Of a stretch of DNA of 64,000 bases, positions 34,401 to 45,756 are shown one piece after another. The first letter of the stretch is position 1. The number at the start of each line of letters is the position of its first letter. The position numbers were made by a program, and so were the translations under genes. The notes beneath the pieces are model-generated. The model was not told the origin of the DNA. It saw nothing but the letters and a program-made list of their open reading frames with translations, and did no database searches. The DNA is taken from contig CAIIXF020000007.1 of the NCBI GenBank assembly GCA_903813345.2, positions 16,102,714 through 16,166,713 of the forward strand, given 5' to 3'. The DNA comes from Owenia fusiformis (taxonomy: Eukaryota; Annelida; Polychaeta; Sabellida; Oweniidae).

Positions 34401-34879
34401 TGATATGAAGGTGTTGAACTGATTTAATTTTGGGCCCCTCCATCCATTTTGTCTAATCTACTGGCATGACCTTAAAGATACATTTATGCCATTGGTTACT
34501 CCCCCAGACAATCAATGATTTCCTATTGTTATTGCTCATATAATATCTCTCACATACCATGGATATATCTTGAGAATAACTTTTTGGTATAATTGCCAAA
34601 ATGTCGGAAATAATCAACAGAACAACCAAACTCCAGAATTAAACACAATCGATTCCTCGGCTAGTGAGGGGAATCCCCATTGAGTCACATAAGCGCCTTG
34701 AACCAGGCAGTCAATCAGGTTTATGATAAACAAATTGAACGACCAATCAGATAACAGGAGGACTTTCCCGGTATATTCAAACTTCAGATTGAATTAATTT
34801 CTTCAAAAATAATTAGATCGGCCAGCACAATCGCAAAATTAACACTGAAAGACGGGGATTTGGGACTTCTTCTTTGGTA

Positions 34880-35386
34880 CTGTAGATTGGGTTAATTTGG
34901 CGCTACTTTATTTGGCGATTTTGCCATTTTTGGCATATTGGCGGCTATTTAATTTGGTGGATATGCAAAAAAAAAATTCAAACTTACGCGCTGTTTGCTA
35001 ATTACCACGTAAATGGGCATCTTTGGCTATGTTCATTTTTTCTTATGAGGACCATTGGCGATATTCATCACGTTTGTACATTTTTGTGAGATCATCCTTT
35101 ACATTTTGCACCTCGATCGATGCTGCTACTATACCACGCTTTTCCTTTAATAGTTTTTCCCTGAGTTTTAATGAGTGACTGATCAGTTCTGAGCCAATTT
35201 ATGAGAGACATTTTTTCATATTTTTGGAAAAACTAAACCGGAAGTGACCTAAATATACTGGACGAAATACCCTAGATAATTCCCGGGGATTCATTCTAAA
35301 TTTTGGCGAAGATTTATATTGGCGAATTTTTCAATTTCGCCAAATTCGCCAAATTAAAGCGGGCGCCAAATTAACCCAATCTACAG
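34880..35386. mobile_element. 507-bp MITE with TA target duplication
   Basis: The left end CTGTAGATTGGGTTAATTTG and the right end CAAATTAACCCAATCTACAG are perfect inverses, flanked by TA (34878-34879 and 35387-35388). The interior is rich in TTGGCG/CGCCAAA words in both orientations. No coding capacity. A related degenerate copy lies at about 56980-57285. Confidence 0.85.
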
Positions 35387-35388
35387 TA

Positions 35389-36585
35389 AGTAGATGGGTA
35401 TATATGTGGTGAAACTCAATATGCAAAAATGTCTTGATTGTGCTGTCTTATGGCATAGAGCCTCTTTAACATTTATCCAAAATGCCAAAAAAACGATCAG
35501 TTTTAAAGTTTCATATCAAGAAACATCCATAAAAGTTCAGATGAACCTATAGTTTGACTGCAAACATGTAGACAAGACTTTGCAGACAAATGTTCAAAGA
35601 GAATTCCAAATAGGTGCCAAGTTGATGCTGCTCTATCCCTGGTTATGAGGGTCTCGAGATACAGAATTCTTCTGTTTAATTTGACCAATTTTGGTCTGAA
35701 TTTTGGAGTTCTTTGAAAGATTCCTTAGAATAATTTCTTTTTTTAGTTCAAAACAAGACTTCGTCTCCAAACCCAATCAGAAGTTTCCAATTTGAGTGAC
35801 ACTGCATACAAATTCTCAAGTCTCATATTTCTATACATTAACTAAAAGCTGTTTAATCTCAGACAAAATAAATCACCCCAAACAATGGAAAATCAATCAC
35901 TCTTTTGTAGAAATTTTGTTGGAAGCCAGTTCTGATCCAATATGGAGTTGTTGTAAATGATGTAGATATCCTACACTACACAACGGTAGGGGCTAGGCAA
36001 CGGGAGGTTACTGAGCACACCTGTCTTACTCTAAAGCCAGCTGAGGAACCGTTAATATAGACAACTTACTTAGGTAATGGTTTTCTGCAACTTCCAGCCA
36101 GTGCCACAGGATAAAATATGACATTGAAAAAGATAATTGAATGAATGAATATAACTTGCTTTTTACACACTGCGTGATGACAATCTTTCCTATTTGTTGT
36201 GTTTGAAGTTAAAGTAGAGAAATGTCAGATTGGCTCAGCATTTTTAATTCCTTGCATATGCGTGCTGTCCGTCACATGAGGATACGCGCAAAAAGATTAC
36301 ATGAGTGTTCATATTTAGCTGTAGGGAGTTGTTTTGTAGCGAACGTTTAGTTTCAAAAGGTACAAGATCGCCGAGGGGGCGAAAGGAAAGGGTTGAAAGG
36401 GTAGGAGGTGGCCTACCACTCAAGGCACCCCCGTCTGACAGAACCTATTATATTATTAGATCTATAGATATATACTAGTTTACATGTGCAACAATGTTGT
36501 ATTGCATTGTTTGCATTCCCATGAAAAAATAAACATGCAATTAAAATCTTAGTAAGAAAATCTTTGAGGGTTAACTAACCAGGGG
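35389..36585. other. non-coding DNA with a weak start-exon candidate
   Basis: On the minus strand 36124-36070 reads MSYFILWHWLEVAENHYL and is followed by the donor GTAAGT. Its exit phase does not match the next candidate exon at 33.3 kb, so it is not called as a gene. Nothing else recognised. Confidence 0.3.
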
Positions 36586-37022
36586 CACGATGCCTATATC
36601 AAGCAGCGTGCCTACTAGGCACGCAGTTTGAAACTCTGACAAACTGCGCGCATATTTTAAAATGGAAGACGGGGAGGACACGACTCCCAAAAAGAGCCAA
36701 AATACGAAAAATACAAGGTTAGTCTCGTTCTAAAGATAGTACCATTCTGTGAAGATGAACTTAATTTACTCATAGTACTCAATGGTTTTCTTGATGTAAA
36801 CCTAGTTATCTCAATACAAGGGACTTAAGTAGCTTCTGCGTTCAAAATTTACAGTGTTAAGTTATATATTTATGTCTTTTTATCGTCATTTGGCATTTAT
36901 TCAGAAATTGTATCTATGTATGCTAGAATATATAGGATCACTCCATCTGATTGAAGCAGCATAGTTTGTGTTCAAAAGTATAATAAGCCATAAACTTGAT
37001 TTAAACATTTTTCTTGTCAAAC
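36586..37022 (+). mobile_element. outer copy of self-nested TIR element, left part
   Basis: It begins CACGATGCCTATATCAAG then CAGCGTGCCTACTAGGCACG. This terminus recurs as the inverse at 39104 and, in both orientations, at 37023 and 38281. The part ends at CTTGTCAAAC, where the inner copy enters. With 38282-39104 it makes a 1260-bp element. The palindromic word CAAACTGCGCGCCTA recurs in both orientations through the element. No transposase is present. Confidence 0.85.
36662..36717 (+). CDS. possible captured first exon in the TIR element (outer copy)
   Basis: ATG opens MEDGEDTTPKKSQNTKNT. It runs without stop into AG followed by GTTAGT, a good splice donor. The same 56-base segment is present in the inner copy (38150-38205, minus strand) with a single difference, while the adjacent sequence differs at roughly one base in ten. 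The peptide is hydrophilic and could be the start of a host protein picked up by the transposon, or the first exon of a lost transposase. No downstream exon is identified. Confidence 0.3.
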
Positions 37023-38281
37023 CACGGTGCCCATGTCAAGCTGCGCGCCTACTTAGGCGCGCGGTTTGTTTCGATCACAAACTGCGTGCCTAACAACATC
37101 GCATCATTCAAGTTGGAGTCTGTATTTTGAAACGTAATTTAAAGACATTTATCCTGCATTGCTTTCTTGTTCAATGCGTTCATTCTGTGGCGAATATACG
37201 AATCTTGCAAATACTAGCAAAAACGATGTGCAAATGAATCTAAGTTTTAAAACATAAGCAGATTAATGGCATTTTCGTCACTGATTTAACGGGAAGTTAT
37301 ACGTAAATCGATCTAGCACTTTAAACATAAATGACAAATACTTTAGACTCGTTTTATATTTAATTCCTTACGCATTTATCATGTATAATTCAAAATATTT
37401 CGAGATAAAACAGATAATCAGGAGATTAAAAAGAAATAAAGCACAAACTGCGCGCCTATTTTAGCCAGAAATTACAAACTGTGCACATACACTATTAAAA
37501 CTACATATTATCATTGGAATTTCTACAGAGGCACATGTAGGTGTTTTTCATATAGCTTTAGAAATTTTGCTTTATCGTCAGATTTTATGAGATTTTCATA
37601 TTGAAAGTCAAAATGTATAATAGAAGTGACAATTAAGTTGGGAACGAAAAATACTTTTATTTTCAGATCACCATCTTGGTGGATGGACTCCCATAGTGTT
37701 TCAATTATGGGGTTCTACTATTAGACTCATATGTGCCTTACATATGGCGCTTACGTTTTCTAATAATACAAAACAAGCTTGGATATGCAAGCAGTTTGAA
37801 ATTTTAGGCACGCGGTTTGGGAAAGACATGTGAATATAGGCGCGCAGTTTGACAAGAAATTTTTTTAAATCACGTTTATGGCGTATTATCGTTTTGAACA
37901 CAAACTATGCTGCTTTAATCAGATGGAGTGATCCTATATATTCTAGCATACACAGACACAATGGCTGAATAAACCGCAAATGTCGATAAAAAGACATAGA
38001 TATAACTTTACACTGCAAATTTTGAACACAGAAGTTACTTAAGACCCTTATATTGAGATAACTAGGTTTACATCGGGAACAACATTGAGTACTATGAGTA
38101 AATTAAATTCATCTTCACAGAATGGTACTATCTTTAGAACAAAACTAACCTTGTATTTTTCGTATTTTGGCTCTTTTTGGGAGTCGTGTCCTCCCCGTTT
38201 TCCATTTTGAAATATGCGCGCAGTTTGTCAGAGTTTCAAACTGCGTGCCTAGTAGGCATGCAGCTTGACATGGGCATCGTG
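37023..38281 (-). mobile_element. inner copy of the self-nested TIR element, inverted
   Basis: 1259 bp bounded by CACGGTGCCCATGTCAAG and its inverse ending GGGCATCGTG. Read on the minus strand it matches the outer copy (36586-37022 joined to 38282-39104) along its whole length, including GC-rich words and the start-codon segment. The outer copy is broken at the point equivalent to CTTGTCAAACTGCGCGCC in this copy. No clear target duplication is visible; one TG is ambiguous at the junction. Confidence 0.85.
38150..38205 (-). CDS. possible captured first exon in the TIR element (inner copy)
   Basis: Minus-strand ATG (38205-38203) opens MENGEDTTPKKSQNTKNT and ends at AG before GTTAGT. It differs from the outer copy only in Asp3 to Asn. 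Conservation above that of neighbouring DNA hints at, but does not prove, constraint. Confidence 0.3.
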
Positions 38282-39104
38282 CGCGCCTATATTCACATGT
38301 ATTTCCCAAACTGCGTGCCTAATATTTCCAAACTGCTTGCCTATCCAAGCTTGTTTTGTATTATAAGAAAACGTAAGCGCCATATGTAAGGGACATATGT
38401 GTCTTATAGTAGAACCCCATAATTGAAACACTATGAGAGGCCATCCACCAAGATGGTGATCTGAAAATAAAAGTTTTTTTCGTTCCCAACTAAATTGTCA
38501 CTTCTATTATAAATTTTGACTTTCAATATGAAAATCTCATAAAATCTGACGATAAAGCAAAATTTCCAAAGCTATATGAAAAACACCTACACGTGCCTCT
38601 GTAGAAATTCCAATGATAATACGTAGTTTTAATAGTGTTTGCGCACAGTTTGTAATTTCTGGCTAAAATAGGCGCGCGGTTTGTGCTTTATTTCTTTTTG
38701 ATCTCCTGATTATCTGTTTTATCTCGAAATATTTTGAATTAAACATGATAAGTGTGTAAGGAATTAAATATAAAACGAGTCTAAAGTATTTGTCATTTAT
38801 GTTTAAAGTGCTAGATCGATTTACGTATAAATTCCCGTTAAATCAGTGACGAAAATGCCATTAATCTGCTTATGTTTTAAAACTTAGATTCATTTGCACA
38901 TATTTTTTGCTAGTATTTACAAGATTAGTATCATCACCACAGAATGAACGCATTGAACAAGAAAACAATGCAGGATAAATGTCTTTAAATTACGTTTCAA
39001 AATACAGACTCCAACTTAAATGATGCAATGTTGTTAGGCAGGCAGTTTGTGATCGAAACAAACTGCGCGCCTAAGTAGGCGCGCAGCTTGACATGTGCAC
39101 CGTG
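38282..39104 (+). mobile_element. outer copy of self-nested TIR element, right part
   Basis: Resumes with CGCGCCTATATTCACATG and ends GACATGTGCACCGTG, the inverse of the left terminus at 36586. It is directly followed by the next MITE, with no spacer. Confidence 0.85.
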
Positions 39105-39511
39105 AGGGGGTCATTAACAGAACTTTTGCAAAGTTACGAATTCGTAATTCGTAACTTTATGAAATTTGTAAATATTTAAAAAGTTACGAATGACTTACAA
39201 ACTCGTAAAGTTACGAATCGGCCATTAACAGAACACTTTCGTAAATCATTCATAAGTTTTATCGTTCGTAAACGAATTCCAAATTGCGACGTCATCTTAT
39301 ATCATTATTTAGCACAAATAAAAATATGATGTCATTTGATATCATTGGCGCTGTGATTAAACCTGTCTCCGCGATTTCAAAGATTCCCAGCTCAGAAACA
39401 TATTTGCTTATATTATGTAAGAATAGGTGGATATTTTAGCTTGAAACTTAGCATGCATTGTTGACTTGCGAATTCGTAACTTTGCGAAAGTTCTGCAGTT
39501 AGTGACCCCCT
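39105..39511. mobile_element. 407-bp MITE abutting the nested element
   Basis: The left terminus AGGGGGTCATTAACAGAACT and the right terminus (inverse AGGGGGTCACTAACTGCAGA) continue as a TIR through GCAAAGTTACGAATTCG. The left arm also has internal CGAATTCGTAATTCG palindromes. No coding frame. The target duplication is not clear. Confidence 0.75.
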
Positions 39512-40040
39512 GTAAATTAGACTGTCTAGCATGATTATCCCGTTAATATGATCAAACTTATCCTTGAATGTCTCGCAAAATCTCACAAACTTTGAAGAAT
39601 GTTCCTCTCAAATTTAGGTGAATGTCCTGTGAATTTTGGTGAAATACCGTGAATTTGGTATAAAGATCTGTCCCACTGGTAAATCTTCAGGGGTTGCTGA
39701 CATTGACAGTACTGAGTAATTCCATCTGGAACACCGTGAATTATTGTAAAATTTCTAGTCGGGGTTCAATAAATTTAAGTAATATTCTAAAAACTGCCAT
39801 GTTAATATTTCATGAATTGATATAGAACTGGCTGGGCTCCTTGATGAGATATTGCATGATTTCGTCAAGATTTCGTCTAAAATTAAAACAAACGGCTCCA
39901 AGAAAAATGGCGATATTCGAAAACTGGACGAAATGTCGTTAACGTCTGACATTAGTAACTGGCTGTAAATTCTAAGTTAGCGATCCAAAAGATGTGAACT
40001 AATACATTGATCACTTCATGTGTTTTGGAAAGTTTTGGTG
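39512..40040. other. non-coding DNA
   Basis: No gene or element ends recognised. Confidence 0.4.
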
Positions 40041-40790
40041 AAGTAACCAGAACAACGGCAACGCCAAAGCGTAGCGAATCCCATCGAACATTTTTCAAAA
40101 CGGGCACCTTCTACCAAAAGTGTCATTAGACAGTGTGCCATGCTTATAATATTCACATACCAAATATGAACAAAATCGCTCCACTACTTTTCGAGTTTTA
40201 GTAAAATAAGTTAAAATGGCGGCCATTTTTCAAAATGTCCGCCATTTTTCAAAATGGCCGCCTTCTACCAAAAGTGTCATTAGACAGTGTGCCATGCCTA
40301 TAGTATTCACATACCAAATATGAACAAAATCGCTCCACTACTTTTCGAGTTACAGCAAAAATCGTAAAATAACGAGTAAAGGCCGACATTTTTCAAGATG
40401 GCTGCCATGTGCTTTTTTAATATCTACATTTCTAGCTTTATTAATGTCCTATATAATTTTTTTACATTTAAAACATATTGCTATTACAGTTTTACATATT
40501 GCACCTAAATTACTGTAAAATCAGCACTAAAATGGCCGCCATTTTTAAATGAGTGGCCATTTTGAAAATCGGCTTTCGAGCAGAACTTCTACCCCCATAG
40601 GGTATATGTGTACAAAATATGAATAAAATCAGGCCAACGGTATTTGAGTTATTGCCCAGACGGACGGACGGACGGACGTACGTACGGACGGACGGACGTA
40701 CGGACGGACGGACGGACGGACGGACGTACGGACGGACGGAGGCGTTCCCTATATCCCTCCGAACTTCGTTCGATGGGATAATAAGACCAA
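40041..40790. repeat. dispersed repeat with tandem duplication and GACG microsatellite
   Basis: Near its left edge is AGCGAATCCCATCGAAC and at its right edge GTTCGATGGGATAATAAG, an inverted pair of ends. A roughly 155-bp unit beginning CTTCTACCAAAAGTGTCATT occurs twice (about 40110 and 40262). Several ATGGCGGCCATTTTTCAAAA words occur in both orientations. A GACG/GTAC microsatellite spans about 40661-40741. No protein. Confidence 0.65.
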
Positions 40791-41490
40791 AACTGGCAAT
40801 TCAAATTGTGATGTGAAAAAATGGTTAACATTTGATTTCAAATTTTATGATTATGACATGACCTGTATACAGCGACATGGCTCACATCTGGCAGAGTAAA
40901 GAACATGCAGGGTTTTATCTTTGGACGAAGGTCACGATATAGTGGCCTTAGAGGTTAGATGAAGGTAAGGTAGAGTAACCAGAAGGGCAATTAAAGACCC
41001 ACTTTGCATATTTTCAATGTTTTTGGGCAAAATAAAGACTTTTATTTGAATTCTATAGAATGTCCAATGTATTGACAAGAACCCTATCTTTCATTTGACA
41101 CAAACAACAGCTGAAACGGACCACATCAAAGCCTACAATAATTATTCAAAAAATATTTTCAATCTGTCAAGCTTTCTATATCAAGTTTTTATCAATGTCA
41201 TTGAAAGATGACGAAGTTGTTTGTATTACATGATACATTCATTTTTATAAAAGTGTAGCCATCTTTTAAATCAAAAGTGCTTAAAAACATGCACTTTGTT
41301 TAGCATGTACATGCATGTCTAATGATCTCTGAACTTCAAATGGTTTTTTCAATGCGAGTTATTTTTTTCTTGATTCAATATTACAGCAAATCAAACTTTG
41401 TGTCATATTTGAGCGAGTGTTTGAGTAATATGTTTCATTCAATGATATTTTTTTCCTTTTTTCTTCTAAATTGAGTATAATGGGCCTTTA

Positions 41491-41872
41491 AGGTTCAGCT
41501 GGAAAGTAACATTTTGGTAAAAAATTGCTATACCTGCACATGTTATTTTCTGGTACAAAATTAAGTATGAAGGCATGTGTGTGTATTTCCTTGCTTTTTT
41601 CAGGAAAGTATCATTGCATTGTCTACTTTTAGTAAACCTGGAAACAGGTCAATGGTAGCTCCTGTGTTGTTTGGAAACTTTGAAAGAAAATTTGGAAAAA
41701 TAGAAAGTGTGAAATATCAGAATTTCCCATTGAACTCCTACCAGATATTCTAAAATAAGACAATGTTATGATACTTTCCTGAAAAAGCAAGGAAATTAAC
41801 ACATGTCTTCATACTTTATTTTGTACCAGAAAATAACATGTGCAGGTACAGTATAGCAATTTTTACCAAAAT
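41491..41872. mobile_element. inverted-repeat MITE with 114-bp arms (MITE-1)
   Basis: The left arm 41511-41624 (ATTTTGGTAAAAAATTGCTA onward) and right arm 41758-41872 are near-complete inverses around a spacer of about 133 bp. Other copies: 56671-56972 (right arm truncated), and a third that starts at 42662 and is broken up by four later insertions up to 47530. It lies inside repeat R. Confidence 0.85.
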
Positions 41873-41963
41873 AAATATTAACTGGAAACACACAAACAAA
41901 GCTTCACAGATTTATGAACAAATAACATAATGTGGCCACCACACTAGTGCGCCTATTCATTAA

Positions 41964-42454
41964 ACCTGCACATCGCTCCAAAACGCAATATGTTGACATA
42001 TGTTGTTTTTACATTTTTAAGCTCTAATATAAAAGTTTATGTAAATAAAAATTGTTTTTTTCTGCGTTATATCAAAGAACAATCATTTCGTTAAAAAAAT
42101 AAAAAGGCGAATGCGGGATTCGATCCCGGGCCTCCCCAGCGTGCTAAGCGAGAATTGTACCGCTAGACTACGGTGTTATTCTGAATGTAGGAAGTAATTA
42201 AACGCTACTTACCTTGAATGCTATGATTCGGAAGTGATGTCACGTTCTTCATTTAGAAACCTTTTCAAAATCATATCGTCGGCGCCGATCGAAGCAATTC
42301 AATGAATAATCTTTGAAATGACACATTTATCGTAAGTATTTCTACACAAGATTTGCCCCATTTGTTCATCATTCTATAATCTTTCATTAAGCTCAAAATG
42401 ATAAAGTTCACCCCCGAAACAACCCAAGATTGTGTTTTGGAGCGATGTGCAGGT
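41964..42454. mobile_element. 491-bp MITE with TTAA duplication
   Basis: The ends ACCTGCACATCGCTCCAAAA and its inverse are flanked by TTAA (41960-41963 and 42455-42458). The empty site is preserved in repeat R at 34270. TTAA target sites are used by piggyBac and Kolobok superfamilies; which one is not determined. It carries a tRNA-like segment. Confidence 0.8.
42107..42175 (-). tRNA. tRNA-like sequence (pseudo-tRNA), AGC loop
   Basis: On the minus strand an A-box-like TAGTCTAGCGGTA, an anticodon-like loop TTAGCAC (AGC, formally Ala) and a B-box-like GGATCGAATCC occur with tRNA-like spacing. The segment is followed by TTTTTATTTTTTT, a possible Pol III terminator. The 5' and 3' acceptor strands do not pair and the anticodon stem has a mismatch, so it is probably a tRNA pseudogene or promoter relic within the MITE. 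Confidence 0.45.
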
Positions 42455-43020
42455 TTAAGCAATCAAAATTGTCATTATTATCTTGAAAAAATAAACCTTC
42501 CAGATTTGTTGAATTTTCTTGCAAAATTAGCCTACCCCCCTCCATCCATTTTGTCTGATCACCGGGCATGAAGGTGGCCATTTTAGATTTTTCATCAAAT
42601 ATTATGATTACGTCGAGTTACGACATGACCCCGTATACAGCGTCAGAGTAAAGAACATGCAGAGTTCCCATTGAACTCCTACCAGATATTCTAAAAGAAG
42701 ACAATGTAATGATACTTTCCTGAAAAAAGCAAAGAAATTAACACATGTCAGGGGCGTAGCCAGCTTTCAGTCAGGGGGGGTGCGATCGCCGAAAATTTTT
42801 CAGTTTTCGGTCAGGGGGGGTGCGATTTTGCCATAAGCAACACAAAAAATTAAGATTTCTTTTGAATTTTACAAAAATTGATGCAACTTCCTTCAAAATT
42901 GAGCTAGAAGCTTCAAATAAAAAGCATTTTAAAGCTCTTTTCTACCTCTATCCAATGGTCATATTTTCAAAGGTTATGGGGGGGGGTGCGATCGCACCCA
43001 TCGCACCCTAGTATGTATCC

Positions 43021-43047
43021 AACAGACTGACTAGAAGTCAGTCTGTT
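43021..43047. other. perfect 12-bp hairpin
   Basis: AACAGACTGACT, loop AGA, AGTCAGTCTGTT. It lies just inside the composite element, close to the G-run/TGCGATCGC segment. A related short palindrome (TAGTCTGAAT-ATA-ATTCAGACTA) lies at about 46327-46349, near the element's other end. Confidence 0.75.
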
Positions 43048-43418
43048 ATGATGTACTACTTTCCTGTGGAAATTGCAGTGACATTTTTTGCACAAAATTA
43101 TCAATTAGAGGAATCATTTCTTCAATAAAATAAACATTGCAAAATTTTAATTAAGTAGTAAGGTACAATTAAATGCAATAAAAAATAACACAGCATATTG
43201 TCAAGTGGAAATATAGTCCAACAACATTAGACCTAGCCTGGGCCTCGTTTCTTATCTGACATGTCTTATGGCCCCGGCTAGGTCTAACTTCCATGATGAT
43301 TTTGCCCTTGATGCGATCATTTAATCGTTCAGCAGGTTTCGACATGCGGAACTAATTAAACCGTAATAAGATGGTATCGTTACAGAAATAATGTGATCAA
43401 CGCATGCATACATACCTT

Positions 43419-43867
43419 AGGCCATAAGAAGTAGATTCTTTGTTTTGCGTCCCCTTGCTTGCACGATTTTGAGTAAATCAGAAAAAAACAAACACATCCA
43501 ATTTGCAATCACAAGGGTCTGAAAGTACCATCGCATTTCGTTCAATCAAAATCAGTTAAAATGACGGATAATTTGACATGTGTCAAAATTGACGATGTTA
43601 TTGATTACTTTGGCATATATTGTGTATTTTCTTATTTTTTACCCTTGAATAATAGCGATGTTTCAATATATGGCATAATATGTATAGATATGTATTTGTT
43701 TTCACTGCAAATTGGTATGTCATTCCTTTTTATGCCCATAAAATGTATACAATTCTCAGCAAACAAGTTTGTGTTTTTTCTAGAGTTTGTGTTTGTTTTC
43801 CTTGTACCCTTGCATGATTAGGATTTTGCCAGGACGCAAAACAAAGAATCTACTTCTTATGGCCTTA
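43419..43867. mobile_element. about 450-bp MITE with perfect 34-bp TIR
   Basis: 43419-43452 (AGGCCATAAGAAGTAGATTC then TTTGTTTTGCGTCC) is exactly inverted at 43832-43865. An 86-codon hydrophobic frame starts at ATG 43561 between the arms. It is AT-rich and matches nothing known, so it is not called as a gene. Confidence 0.85.
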
Positions 43868-44319
43868 TGAATAAATACAAATCATCACATACCCCCCTGT
43901 AACCTCATCGATGTATAATTATGAAAATGTTGGGAGAAGGCTTTTTCTTAGTTTAGAAAACTCTGTTCTGGTTCCGGTAACATCGAAATGGCAAATCCTT
44001 TCAGGAATAAACCGCCGTTAGCAACACTGAACGAAACAAGTTCATAAAACGAAACGAACCCCGGTTATCCTATATATAAGTACAAAATATTGTAATACTG
44101 TAGGAGGCTTGCGATAAACATGATTAAGTTTCCTACTTTTTTTCCTGTTTTATTTTCAGAATTATGGTAAATTTCTGGCTAAAATGCTAAAGCTTTCAAC
44201 ATCTTTGGACAGACGCAAGCATGTGATACTGAATAATTAGATATTTTTCTTAACATGTTTAAATATATATTGTGCCAAAGTTTTCTCTCCCAGAAAGTCA
44301 GTGATTTCCCATTGTAATA

Positions 44320-44480
44320 ACTCAGATGCGAGTAGGTAGTTACCAGTTTCACCACCAGGTGGCTCATTCAGGTCACATAGCATGACATAGTTATGCAAAT
44401 TAAAATAATGTAAAAGAAAATATTATCTGTCCAATACAAGAAAACATATTTCACTTTTTGTGACTTTATATGTTGAATCT
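44320..44480. repeat. dispersed repeat copy, empty target of the 60-kb LINE
   Basis: The words GGTAGTTACCAGTTTCACCA, GTAAAAGAAAATATTATCTG and TCCAATACAAGAAAACATAT are shared with 59815-59996 plus 63342-63390. Here CTGTCCAATACAAG is continuous, showing the unoccupied state of the LINE insertion site. Confidence 0.75.
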
Positions 44481-45750
44481 CCCCGTAGTAGCATTTACAT
44501 TTTCCAAAACAAAAATTTTTCAAAATTGATCAACAATATTTGAAGCAATATTTCTTGATGTACTTTTACATGTACATTTCAAATACTAGTAATAGTATGA
44601 CATCATTTTGACTGAATGTTTAATGACGATCAAGTAAGGTTTTTTAACATTAGAGTAATGAGATCGAAAAAAGCCAAAAAGTGTTGATTTGAAAAAAATC
44701 AGATTTGGAGGTATCGAGATAAATCAGGTGTGAAGTATAGGTTAAAAGTACATTTACTTGCTCCAATATCTTAATAAAACACATGTGTTTAACCTTTCTC
44801 TCATTGAGTAAATGAAATATCATTGTAGAAAAATATGTTTTATAAAATAGCATAAACAAAACTTCTGTTTAATTTTATTAAGAACATCATACATTTAAGA
44901 GCTAGGAATAAAACAACCATGCTTATACAATATGTAATCTTATCACAATACATCACCACATTGAAGTTATTAAAATGTAACAATTGTTACAAAGCATGTA
45001 TGCTGAGTAAAATACATGATCCCAGTTATAAACAATTGAGTGTATTCCTAGGTACGTTTTTGCAAGCAGAAAACCATGAACAATTACCATAATTTAATAT
45101 TTAGGCACAATTATTCAACACAATCACAATCTAGCACAATCAATGACATCTATATTTCTTTGAGCTGAAATTACCAGTAATCAAATGCATCAATAATGTT
45201 GCTTTTTAAAGTTTTTATAAATAACAATAGAGTAAACTTGGGTGAATACACGCCCTGTTTGAATAAAGCAAAGATTCGTGTCATACTGGATGGTTATAAT
45301 AAATATCAATATTGAAGAACAATTTCGTTTCGCTGACCAAGTTTACTTTGGCGACGCACAGACAGACATTGCCGGTTGAAATATTCGTCTCATAAATTGG
45401 TAAGAATAAGACTCATTTTACGATTAAAAATGAACATTTAACACAATAATATTATGTGAAATCGCTTGATGAAATGTGGTTTTATATTATTGTTAAGTAT
45501 CAGTGTCATATTAGCGAGGAAAAGTGGTTTCGATAGATCCACAACTTGCATCAAAGGAAAGAATAGCATGGAGGTTAAACTCAATAATGGCCCCAAGAAA
45601 ATTCCTAATAATAAAGAACGCCGTTATTGAGTTTAACGACGTTGAACTAGTGGAAATAAAGCTAGTTGAAGTAACAAATGACTTATGTGCAAATTAATTT
45701 TACCCAATCGGCCATTTTGAATAGCACTTCCTATGTAAACAAATATTTAG
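44481..45750. other. non-coding DNA inside the composite element
   Basis: AT-rich. A short palindromic pair (GTTAAACTCAATAA and TTATTGAGTTTAAC) lies at about 45575-45642. No gene. Confidence 0.4.
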
Positions 45751-45756
45751 AATTAC

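Larger units (their letters stand above)
41873..42600. repeat. dispersed repeat R, copy interrupted by a TTAA-flanked MITE
   Basis: Outer parts 41873-41963 and 42455-42600 align with 34195-34400. The interruption is 41964-42454. Confidence 0.7.

Noticed and set aside
36070-36124. Possible first coding exon MSYFILWHWLEVAENHYL with GTAAGT donor on the minus strand
   Set aside because: Its exit phase does not fit the next candidate exon at 33.3 kb and it has no promoter or homology support.
42107-42175. Functional tRNA-Ala gene
   Set aside because: Acceptor strands do not pair and the anticodon stem has a mismatch. Listed as tRNA-like only.
43561-43821. 86-codon hydrophobic frame inside a 34-bp-TIR MITE
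   Set aside because: Could look like a small membrane protein, but composition is AT-driven, it lies within a non-autonomous element and no family matches.
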